DNA of 27,284 nt, taken from contig JASLFR010000081.1 of NCBI GenBank assembly GCA_030150565.1, positions 1 to 27,284 on the forward strand, written 5' to 3'. Below the pieces are notes generated by a model. The model was given only the letters and a program-made list of their open reading frames with translations, had not been told where the DNA came from and searched no databases. The position numbers and the translations under genes were made by a program. Shown piece after piece: positions 8,481 through 15,222 of this stretch. The first letter of the stretch is position 1; every line of letters begins with the position of its first letter. This DNA is from Cardiobacteriales bacterium. Lineage in GTDB: Bacteria > Pseudomonadota > Gammaproteobacteria > Cardiobacteriales > Wohlfahrtiimonadaceae.

Positions 8481-8781
8481 GACACAAATAAAACTCACAA
8501 ACGAACATAAAAAATTATTGAAAGGGATGGCGCACCATCTCGATCCTGTTATCACAGTAGGTGATAAAGGTTTGAGCGACTCCCTCCTTGAAGAGGCGGA
8601 AAAGACCATCGCTCACCATGAATTGATTAAAGTTAAAATTGCTGAAGGGGACCGTGAAGAGCGTGAAACGATCATCAACGAGCTTGTCACGGCACTCGAT
8701 GCACAACTTATCACTAAAATTGGGCGTATGGCGATTATTTTCAAGCGTAATCATGAAGCGCCTAAAATTAGCTTTAAGTGA
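8479..8781 (+). CDS. yhbY: RNA-binding protein YhbY (CRM domain), ribosome assembly factor
   Basis: The protein has 100 residues, against about 97 in E. coli. A single CRM domain fills it: LTNEHKKLLKGMAHHLDPVI, GDKGLSDSLLEEAEKTI, HHELIKVKIAEGDREER, then the C-terminal KIGRMAIIFKRN. The GDKGLS loop corresponds to the GxxG RNA-binding loop of the family. YhbY associates with pre-50S ribosomal particles in E. coli. In many gammaproteobacteria it is divergent from rlmE-ftsH; here it is divergent from a small membrane protein gene followed by ftsH, with no rlmE between. The ATG overlaps the start codon of that divergent gene. The upstream region has no clear Shine-Dalgarno sequence. A terminator follows 25 nt after the stop. 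Confidence 0.95.
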   Translation: MTQIKLTNEHKKLLKGMAHHLDPVITVGDKGLSDSLLEEAEKTIAHHELIKVKIAEGDREERETIINELVTALDAQLITKIGRMAIIFKRNHEAPKISFK

Positions 8782-8805
8782 TTCAGGGCAAAAAGCCCAA
8801 CAAAC

Positions 8806-8836
8806 AAAAAGAGAGATCATTACGATCTCTCTTTTT
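8806..8836. terminator. Bidirectional terminator between yhbY and the short dsbC-like gene
   Basis: GAGAGATC (8811-8818) pairs with GATCTCTC (8824-8831) around a 5-nt loop. It is extended by five A-T pairs, with a T run on the + side and an A run (T on the - strand) on the other. It suits both convergent genes. Confidence 0.9.
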
Positions 8837-8839
8837 TTA

Positions 8840-9334
8840 TTACTCTAATAGAATTTTAATTAGCTCATCCCCTTTTAGGTAGCCATTAAGACGCTTACCG
8901 CTCGAATCGAAGATTGTGGGGGTGCCAAAAACTCCCAACGCTTTAGCGTAAAGACGGTGTGCCGATATCACTTCATCTGAAGGACAAGCCACCTTCTGCA
9001 TCTCTAAATAGAGCATAGCGCGATCAAAGGCGTGGTGAGGATTCTCATTACACCAGATCGCCTCATGCACCTGTGTCGATTCAGGAATGAGAGGAAAAGA
9101 GAGATAGCGCACCGTAATTCCAGCCTCCAGAAGCGACTCAATCTCTTTATGGAATGCTCGGCAGTAGGGGCAGAAGATATCGGTAAAGAGCGTAACTTCC
9201 GCCCGCTCCTCCTCCGCTTGATAGATAATCATCCATTCAGGATTCATCTCATCAAATGAAAATTGCTCCTCTCCATGCCCCACACTCAATAGAGTGAGAA
9301 ACATTAAGAGAAGAATGCGCCATCTCATCATCAT
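8840..9334 (-). CDS. DsbC-like periplasmic thioredoxin-fold protein lacking the dimerisation domain
   Basis: The protein has 164 residues: a signal sequence (about 1-21), then a DsbC-type thioredoxin domain with active site CPYC (55-58), a second cysteine pair at 95 and 117, and the cis-proline loop GTP at 137-139. All of these align with the preceding dsbC gene (CPFC, Cys167/Cys191, GTP), and the segments TLFTDIFCPYC and GITVRYLSFP are close copies of their counterparts there. The N-terminal dimerisation and linker region (about residues 20-110 of DsbC) is missing. DsbC needs dimerisation to act as an isomerase and to escape oxidation by DsbB, so a monomeric form might behave as an oxidase or a dedicated reductase; that is inference. 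It starts 3 nt after the dsbC stop, so the two are translationally close and surely co-transcribed. Three ATG codons in a row leave the exact start open. Confidence 0.85.
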   Translation of the reverse strand: MMMRWRILLLMFLTLLSVGHGEEQFSFDEMNPEWMIIYQAEEERAEVTLFTDIFCPYCRAFHKEIESLLEAGITVRYLSFPLIPESTQVHEAIWCNENPHHAFDRAMLYLEMQKVACPSDEVISAHRLYAKALGVFGTPTIFDSSGKRLNGYLKGDELIKILLE

Positions 9335-9337
9335 CGA

Positions 9338-10051
9338 TTAGAGCCCTAACATCTTGCTAAGGTTACCTGCAGGGACATACCCCCCAATAATGGCACCCTC
9401 TTCAGTGATGATTGCTGGAGTTCCTTGAATCCCCATCTCCACCCCTAATTGATACTGCTGAGCGATAGGGGCTCTTTTACAGCTCGCTTTAGGAATATTG
9501 CTATTGAGCATTGCATCAGTCATTAGCTGAGGACGGCTCTCAGGCGCACTACACCAGATCGACTCAAGATCACGCGCTGCGGGCGAATTTACCCCCATTC
9601 TTGGGAATGCAATATAACGAATCGTAATTCCTGCATCGTTATACGCATCCATCTCTTTATGGAGCATTTGGCAGAATGGGCACTCAATATCGGTGAAGAT
9701 CGTTACTACCTGCTTCTCATTTTTAGCAGGATAGATAATCATATCCTCCTCTTTTAATGTTGCGATTAGTTTTTTATTCCCCTCATGCTGGTAGCGCTCA
9801 CTAATATTGATGCCATTCACAAGATCGACCGCCTGCCCTTCGATCATATATTTTCCATCATTGGAGATGAAGATCGGCACTGGGGACTCTTTCACTTTCA
9901 ACTCATAGAGTCCATCAATCTCTGAAGGCTTTAAGCTCTCCACCGTCGTTCCAGGAATCAATTTGTGGAACTCTTTTAAGCTCGGCTCAGCAACCGCTGC
10001 CCCTAGCATCATCGCACCTGCCACAAAGGGCAATAATAGACGTTTCATCAT
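9338..10051 (-). CDS. dsbC: Thiol:disulfide interchange protein DsbC
   Basis: The protein has 237 residues with a signal peptide (cleavage near AVA, residue 21), the N-terminal dimerisation domain (about 23-85), a linker, and a thioredoxin-fold domain. The active site is CPFC (124-127), the cis-Pro loop is GTPA (210-213), and the structural disulfide is Cys167-Cys191, as in E. coli DsbC. It is a periplasmic disulfide isomerase normally kept reduced by DsbD. It lies downstream of xerD on the same strand, matching the xerD-dsbC-recJ order of enterics, but recJ does not follow. A short DsbC-like gene takes its place. AAGGATTAAGG precedes the start, and a second ATG follows the first directly. 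Confidence 0.95.
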   Translation of the reverse strand: MMKRLLLPFVAGAMMLGAAVAEPSLKEFHKLIPGTTVESLKPSEIDGLYELKVKESPVPIFISNDGKYMIEGQAVDLVNGINISERYQHEGNKKLIATLKEEDMIIYPAKNEKQVVTIFTDIECPFCQMLHKEMDAYNDAGITIRYIAFPRMGVNSPAARDLESIWCSAPESRPQLMTDAMLNSNIPKASCKRAPIAQQYQLGVEMGIQGTPAIITEEGAIIGGYVPAGNLSKMLGL

Positions 10052-10150
10052 AAAATAACCTTAATCCTTCATTAATTTATAAAAATTGAGAATAACGATC
10101 GAACACTTTTACCGCAAATAGGGGACAATTGCCAAAGTTTAGTATAATTT

Positions 10151-11029
10151 TTAACCACGAGGGTGATGAATTTCGTGGAGTGTCTTCAACCGTTCTGTCG
10201 CTACGTGGGTATAAATTTGAGTGGTTGAGAGCTTCTCATGCCCTAAAAGGAGCTGTACTACACGAAGATCGGCCCCATGATTCACAAGATGGGTCGCAAA
10301 AGCGTGTCGCAGAGTGTGGGGGGAGATATTTTTCTCAATCCCTACTTGAGCTACATACTTCTTCACCATCTGCCAAAATGCTTGTCGAGTCATAAAAGTA
10401 CCTCGATTACTCACGAAGATCGCATTACTAGAGCGCCGCTTCATCAACTCAGGGCGCGCCTGCTCTAAATAGCGATCGAGCCACTCATACGCCTCCTCCC
10501 CAATCGGCACCAAACGCTCCTTATCCCCTTTTCCAATCACTCTAAGTGCGGGGAGCTGAAGATTTAACATACTATAGGTGAGTGAAATGAGCTCTGTAAC
10601 CCGCAATCCACAGGAGTAGAGTAGCTCAAGCATCGCTTTATCACGCAAACCCAATGTTGTAGAGATATCGGGGGCATTGAGTAACGCCTCCACCTCCGAT
10701 TCACTCATCGATTCGGGAAGAGGTTTTACAGGGCGAGGAATGAGAAGCTCCTTTGTTGGATTGGTATCCCGACGGCGCTCTTCAATAAGAAAGGTATAAA
10801 AGTGATTAAAGCAGGCTCGATAGCGATGCACAGTGGCGGGGCTAATCTTCTCCTCTAGCGCATGATCGATATAAGCTTGCAACTCATCATGAGTCACATT
10901 AATGAGCGCCTCCTCACTCCCTAAATATTTTGCCAATGCTTGAAGGTCAAATTTATACGACTCCTTCGTAAGACGGCTCAGATTCTTCTCAAAAGTGATG
11001 TGGGCGTAAAACTGATCTAAAATTTCCAA
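10151..11029 (-). CDS. xerD: Site-specific tyrosine recombinase XerD
   Basis: The protein has 292 residues, close to the family's usual 298. The N-terminal core-binding domain covers about 1-95. The catalytic domain has all expected residues: Arg143 (GLRVTE), Lys167, His238-x-x-Arg241 (SPHTLRHAF), His264 (LLGHEKL) and the nucleophile Tyr273 (IYTHV). With XerC it resolves chromosome dimers at dif. XerD is favoured over XerC because dsbC follows, as in other gammaproteobacteria, and because LLGHEKLSTTQIYTHVA matches XerD as I remember it. The start is TTG 11029: GAGGAG lies 5 nt upstream and the residues after it (MEILDQFYAHITFEK) fit the family N-terminus. It is divergent from a cotransporter gene across about 83 bp. 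Confidence 0.93.
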   Translation of the reverse strand: MEILDQFYAHITFEKNLSRLTKESYKFDLQALAKYLGSEEALINVTHDELQAYIDHALEEKISPATVHRYRACFNHFYTFLIEERRRDTNPTKELLIPRPVKPLPESMSESEVEALLNAPDISTTLGLRDKAMLELLYSCGLRVTELISLTYSMLNLQLPALRVIGKGDKERLVPIGEEAYEWLDRYLEQARPELMKRRSSNAIFVSNRGTFMTRQAFWQMVKKYVAQVGIEKNISPHTLRHAFATHLVNHGADLRVVQLLLGHEKLSTTQIYTHVATERLKTLHEIHHPRG

Positions 11030-11112
11030 GTATTCTCCTCATTATTTTCTGTTTGCGCTTATTATAAGCTCTTTATTATCGTTACTCATAACTGTGATGG
11101 AGATCATCTGCT

Positions 11113-12939
11113 GTGCCACAATCATTTAGGAATCTACTCTTCATTGGATTAATGGGGGGGCTACTCCTCTCTTTTAGGGGGAATCCCCACTGGGTAGAGC
11201 TCGCTTCAGGATTAGCCTTCTTCCTCTTTGGAATGCAATGTATGAATGAGGGATTGCAAGCACTTGCAGGGGGACGCCTTGAGCGAATTCTTGCAAGAAG
11301 CACCGCAACGCCACTCAAAGGGCTCTTCTTTGGGATTGGCTCCACCATGATTCTCCAATCCACAACGGTGGTCTCCCTCTTAACGATCGCATTTATCAAT
11401 ACAAGCCTCATCACACTAGCGGGGGGGATCACCATTATTTTAGGGGCAAATCTTGGGGCGAGCAGCGGTGTGTGGCTTCTCGCTCTAGCGGGGCAGAATA
11501 TCAGCTTAGGCGCTTTTGCCTATCCGATGATTGTTCTTGGAGTCGTCGCCTCTTTTAATGGAAAGAAGAGCCGTGCGCTTGGAAGAGTGCTACTTGGAAT
11601 CGCCTTTATTCTCCTTGCAATTGATCTCATTAAAAATGGATTCTCTGCAGTGAGCGCTGAGATCAATTTTGCAGAGTATCAGATTGATGGTCTCTTAGGG
11701 ATCCTTCTCTTCACTCTCATCGGCTTACTGATTACTGTTGTATTGCAATCGAGCCATGCAACATTAATGCTCGTCTTAACCGCTCTGAGCCTTAATCAGA
11801 TCGATCTTACCCAATCCTTTGCACTCGCTATTGGGGCGATTATTGGAAGTGCCGTTACCACTGGGATTGTCGGCTTCTTAGGAGGAGAGCGAAGCGGGCG
11901 GCGTCTTGCACTTGCGCATGTAATCTTCAATCTTGTAACAGGAGCGCTCTCTCTTATCCTTATTAAACCGCTAGCGCTCGCAGTCTCTGCAATGGGTGAC
12001 TCCTTCAATCTCAATAGCTTAATACAATTAGCGCTCTTTCATACACTCTTCAATATTATGGGGGTACTCCTCTTTTGGGTCTTAAAAGAGCGATTGGAGC
12101 GTCTACTCTGCACTCTAATTCCTGATGAGGAGGATTCAGCGGAGGTGATTACACAATCCCCTGATCTTATTACCAAACAGGAGCGCTCCCCTATTCGAGC
12201 ACGTTATCTCAACGATTCAGCTCTAGCCTCTACAGAGACTGCTCTCAGCGCCCTTCGCCAAGAGCTACGCATCTTAAATCAGACAACGCTTGAGATTATC
12301 TGCCACGCTATTAATGCTGATCCTGCACTCCTCTCTGCTCCTGAAATGGTAGTAACACTACGTAATCAAGATGAGCGTTCGGTCGATGAGCTCTATCAAC
12401 ATTACGTTAAAGGGATCTATAGCGATATCTTCACCTTCATCGGTAAAATTGAGTACACAGAGGAGCAGACCGATTACCAAGAACGCCTCTTAAGTTGTCA
12501 GATTAGTGCCTTAAAATTGGTAACTGCAATCAAAAATGGGGAGCACCTTGAGCGCAATTTCCATCAAAAGATGATCAAAGATGAATCAGAAGCAGGACTC
12601 TTCTACCACCTAATTCAAGAGGAATTACTCCATCATCTTCACACACTCTACCACCTCTCATCTGAAGAGTTTGATGTCCAAGAACCGATCTCAGAGATGA
12701 TGTTAGAGGCACAGAAAGAGCGCTTCACCCACTTCCATCAAACACTTGAGCGGCAGCTGCTTATCGCAAATCGTAAACATCGCTTAGATGGTCACAGTAC
12801 GAGCTCTTTAATGAATGATCTCACCTTAAGCCAAGAGATTTTACGCAATCTCTACGCACCGCTCTCTATCAATGAGCTCCCTCTCTTCACTCCACTTAAA
12901 GAGGAGGAGAATCTAAACAATGGGTTGATTGAATCTTAA
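11113..12939 (+). CDS. Na+/phosphate cotransporter with C-terminal PhoU-like domain (NptA/YjbB type)
   Basis: The protein has 608 residues. The membrane part (about 5-325) contains two inverted copies of the Na_Pi_cotrans repeat, marked by QSTTV at 82-86 and QSSHAT at 212-217, the paired motifs that line the transport site in this family. A helical, charged cytoplasmic C-terminal region (about 360-590) fits a PhoU-like domain. E. coli YjbB has the same layout and exports phosphate when the cell holds too much, so export or low-affinity exchange is as likely as uptake. The start is GTG 11113, with GGAG 10 nt before it; the next good candidate is ATG 11152. No phosphate regulon genes are adjacent. 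No convincing terminator follows. Confidence 0.85.
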   Translation: MPQSFRNLLFIGLMGGLLLSFRGNPHWVELASGLAFFLFGMQCMNEGLQALAGGRLERILARSTATPLKGLFFGIGSTMILQSTTVVSLLTIAFINTSLITLAGGITIILGANLGASSGVWLLALAGQNISLGAFAYPMIVLGVVASFNGKKSRALGRVLLGIAFILLAIDLIKNGFSAVSAEINFAEYQIDGLLGILLFTLIGLLITVVLQSSHATLMLVLTALSLNQIDLTQSFALAIGAIIGSAVTTGIVGFLGGERSGRRLALAHVIFNLVTGALSLILIKPLALAVSAMGDSFNLNSLIQLALFHTLFNIMGVLLFWVLKERLERLLCTLIPDEEDSAEVITQSPDLITKQERSPIRARYLNDSALASTETALSALRQELRILNQTTLEIICHAINADPALLSAPEMVVTLRNQDERSVDELYQHYVKGIYSDIFTFIGKIEYTEEQTDYQERLLSCQISALKLVTAIKNGEHLERNFHQKMIKDESEAGLFYHLIQEELLHHLHTLYHLSSEEFDVQEPISEMMLEAQKERFTHFHQTLERQLLIANRKHRLDGHSTSSLMNDLTLSQEILRNLYAPLSINELPLFTPLKEEENLNNGLIES

Positions 12940-12963
12940 CGGCAATTCTGTTTAAATCGCCAT

Positions 12964-12977
12964 AGTCTAAATCTTTA
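12964..12977. repeat. Short palindrome downstream of the cotransporter gene
   Basis: TCTAAA-TC-TTTAGA is a perfect 6-bp inverted repeat in AT-rich DNA 25 bp after the cotransporter stop. It has no T run, so it is a poor terminator. Confidence 0.25.
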
Positions 12978-13006
12978 GATTATTAAAATTATTTATGAAA
13001 GCATCG

Positions 13007-13057
13007 TTAAGGATACAATCTTAAGGATTTACAAACCTTCAAGGGATTGCATATACT
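13007..13057 (+). promoter_or_regulatory. Promoter of the repeat lipoprotein gene, with direct repeats
   Basis: TTTACA (13028-13033) and TATACT (13052-13057) are separated by 18 bp, a good sigma-70 promoter about 45 bp upstream of the start. The octamer TTAAGGAT occurs at 13007-13014 and again at 13021-13028, just before and touching the -35 box, as an activator or repressor site might. Confidence 0.55.
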
Positions 13058-13103
13058 GATCCTAAGCTTCACAAATAACAACAACTCACTAGGAGAGAAG
13101 AAG

Positions 13104-13736
13104 ATGAAAAACTTTAAAAAACTACTTATCGCAAGTTCAATCGCAATCGTTGGTTTAACCGCATGTAGCGATTCAACTGAAGATGACATCAAAGATCTTA
13201 AAGATAATACCGTAGAGAAAGCGACCGAAATCAAAGATAAAACTGTTGAAAAAGCGGGCGAGCTTAAAGATAAAGCAGTTGAGAAAGGTCACGAGCTCAA
13301 AGAGAAATATAATGAGAGCGATCTTAAAGATAAAGTTGACGATTTAGCTGACAAAACTAAAGAGAAAGCGCACGATCTTAAAGAGAAAGCTGATGACAAA
13401 ATCGATGAGTTAAAAGAGAAATATAACGAAAGCGATACAAAAGAGAAGGTTGATGAGCTAGGCGATAAAGCGAAAGCGAAAGCGGAAGATCTAAAAGAAT
13501 CTGCTAAAGAGAAAGCTTCAGAAGCAAAAGAAGCGACTGAAGAGACCGCTGATAAAGCAAAAGCGAAAGGTGAAGAGCTAAGCGACAAAGCGAAAGATAA
13601 AGCAGAAGATGTGAAAGAGTCTGCAAAAGAGAAGGCTTCAGAAGCAAAAGAGAAAGCACAAGAAGCAGCAGACAAAGCTGAAGCTAAGGCAAAAGAGCTT
13701 AGAGAGAAAGCAGAAGCTGAAGCAGATAAAGAGTAA
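13104..13736 (+). CDS. Lipoprotein with LEA/apolipoprotein-like amphipathic repeats
   Basis: The protein has 210 residues. The N-terminus is a lipoprotein signal (MKNFKKLLIASS, lipobox LTAC with Cys21), so the mature protein is lipid-anchored in the envelope. Asp at +3 after Ser rather than at +2 does not give the classic inner-membrane retention signal, so the outer membrane is more likely. The rest is almost entirely Lys, Glu, Asp and Ala in 11-residue amphipathic helical repeats (for example DKTVEKAGELK, DKAVEKGHELK), plus a longer unit in which ELKEKYNESD occurs twice, 39-40 residues apart. This pattern is like group 3 LEA proteins and apolipoprotein A repeats, which form helices on membranes or protect proteins during drying or osmotic stress. 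Function here is unknown. The start is ATG 13104 with AGGAG at 13091-13095; a longer frame from 13047 has no signal. Confidence 0.8.
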   Translation: MKNFKKLLIASSIAIVGLTACSDSTEDDIKDLKDNTVEKATEIKDKTVEKAGELKDKAVEKGHELKEKYNESDLKDKVDDLADKTKEKAHDLKEKADDKIDELKEKYNESDTKEKVDELGDKAKAKAEDLKESAKEKASEAKEATEETADKAKAKGEELSDKAKDKAEDVKESAKEKASEAKEKAQEAADKAEAKAKELREKAEAEADKE

Positions 13737-13760
13737 TCTTTACCACTCTTTTAAAAAAGG

Positions 13761-13788
13761 AAGCTACCCAAATCGGGTAGCTTTTTTT
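13761..13788. terminator. Bidirectional terminator after the repeat lipoprotein gene
   Basis: AAGCTACCC (13761-13769) pairs with GGGTAGCTT (13775-13783), followed by T to 13788. On the - strand the stem is followed by CCTTTTTT, so it can also end the mnmE transcript. Confidence 0.92.
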
Positions 13789-13810
13789 ATTCTCGCTATT
13801 TTAAAAAATC

Positions 13811-15151
13811 CTATTTCCCCACACAGAAGTTAGAGAAGATCTCCCCTAATAACTGATCGTGAGTAAATTCACCTGTAATCTCACCCAGAGCATTTTGGGC
13901 AAAACGTAACTCCTCTGCCACAAGCTCGATAGTTGATTCTGACTGTATGAGTGCAAGCGCTCGCTCAAAATGCTCTAAAACAGTACGTAATGAGTTAAGA
14001 TGGCGCTCACGGGCACTAAATGCCCCTTCTGCTACCGCCTCCACTCCTGCTCTATTAAGGATAGCCTCTTTTAAAGCCGATAAGCCCTGTTCATCTTTAG
14101 CACTCAGAGCGATTCCACCACCGCTCATCACACCCGCTTTACGCCCTGAGAGATCGATCTTATTGTAGATATGAATGGTGGGGAGATTGAGCTCATTTAA
14201 ATCGAACTGATCCACCTGCTCTTCCTCCTCTTTCGTATCATCGTGTACCCATAAGAGAAGATTTGCCTGCTCAATCTCCTCTCTTGCCCGTCGAATCCCC
14301 TCAGCTTCCACCCGATCATCCGTCTCTCTCAATCCTGCGGTATCGATAATATGGAGCGGCACACCATCAATAATGATCTGCTCACGCAGCACATCTCTCG
14401 TAGTTCCCTCAATATCGGTTACAATCGCCCGCTCTTCGCCTGCTAATGCGTTGAGCAGGCTCGATTTTCCTGCATTAGGACGCCCTGCAATCACAACACG
14501 TAATCCATCCGTTAAAAGCTTCCCCTGCCCCGCGCTATTGAGAAGGTGGGTAACCTTCTGATCGAGCTCCTGCAAACCTTTAAGGACATTTCCATCAGAG
14601 ATAAAATCGATATCCTCCTCACTAAAATCGATAGAGGCCTCAACATAGACTCGAAGCTCAACCAATCGATCAAGAAGATCATTTACTCGAGTTGAAAATT
14701 TACCCGTCAATGAGTTCATCGCTGCTTTCGCCTGAGCTTCACTCTGGCTCACAATAAGATCGTGAATCGCTTCCGCCTGTACAAGATCGAGTTTTCCATT
14801 AAGAAAGGCTCGCTCTGTAAACTCTCCACGCCGCGCCTGCTCAGCACCAAGCTCTAAAGTTCGATTGAGAATACGGGTTAATACTACAACTCCCCCATGC
14901 CCCTGCAGTTCAATCACCTCCTCCCCTGTAAAAGAGTTAGGTGCTGGGTAGTAGATAATCACCCCCTCATCTAGAATCTCTCCCGATGCTCCTAAAAATT
15001 TAGAGAAATGGGCGTGACGTGGCTTAAACAGTTTAATCTGACTCATCTGTGCTGCAATCTTCGCCGCTTCTGGCCCTGAAATACGGACAATGCCGATCCC
15101 TCCCATTGCTGTACTGGTTGCGATTGCACTAATCGTTCGCTCTTTATACAT
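13811..15151 (-). CDS. mnmE: tRNA modification GTPase MnmE (TrmE)
   Basis: The protein has 446 residues (E. coli 454). The N-terminal tetrahydrofolate-binding domain (1-118) starts YKERTISAIATS and contains GGIGIVRISG. A helical domain with an inserted G domain follows: G1 GRPNAGKSS (223-231), the EGTTRD switch I motif (248-253), G3 DTAG (270-273) and G4 NKID. The last residues FCVGK hold the catalytic Cys. With MnmG it adds the carboxymethylaminomethyl group to U34 of several tRNAs. The start is ATG 15151, with AAGGAG 7 nt upstream; the longer frame from 15175 is unlikely. It is the last gene of the rpmH-rnpA-yidD-yidC-mnmE cluster. Confidence 0.97.
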   Translation of the reverse strand: MYKERTISAIATSTAMGGIGIVRISGPEAAKIAAQMSQIKLFKPRHAHFSKFLGASGEILDEGVIIYYPAPNSFTGEEVIELQGHGGVVVLTRILNRTLELGAEQARRGEFTERAFLNGKLDLVQAEAIHDLIVSQSEAQAKAAMNSLTGKFSTRVNDLLDRLVELRVYVEASIDFSEEDIDFISDGNVLKGLQELDQKVTHLLNSAGQGKLLTDGLRVVIAGRPNAGKSSLLNALAGEERAIVTDIEGTTRDVLREQIIIDGVPLHIIDTAGLRETDDRVEAEGIRRAREEIEQANLLLWVHDDTKEEEEQVDQFDLNELNLPTIHIYNKIDLSGRKAGVMSGGGIALSAKDEQGLSALKEAILNRAGVEAVAEGAFSARERHLNSLRTVLEHFERALALIQSESTIELVAEELRFAQNALGEITGEFTHDQLLGEIFSNFCVGK

Positions 15152-15169
15152 TTTATTCTCCTTAACGTA

Positions 15170-15195
15170 AAACAATCCCCAAAAGGGGATTGTTT
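15170..15195. terminator. Hairpin between yidC and mnmE, possible attenuator or weak terminator
   Basis: AAACAATCCCC (15170-15180) pairs perfectly with GGGGATTGTTT (15185-15195) around AAAA. On the - strand it is followed by only a short T tract, 18 nt before the mnmE start, so it may reduce rather than stop transcription into mnmE. Confidence 0.6.
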
Positions 15196-15222
15196 ACGAT
15201 TCTCTTTCTCTTAAAAGCAGAA

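Noticed and set aside
11082..11435. A 117-codon open frame on the - strand between xerD and the cotransporter
   Set aside because: It overlaps the conserved first repeat of the cotransporter and shows no family signature or start signal.
13289..13675. A 128-codon Ser/Phe/Ala-rich open frame on the - strand
   Set aside because: It is the antisense of the Lys/Glu-rich lipoprotein repeats; such repeats are stop-free on the complement because of their biased codons.
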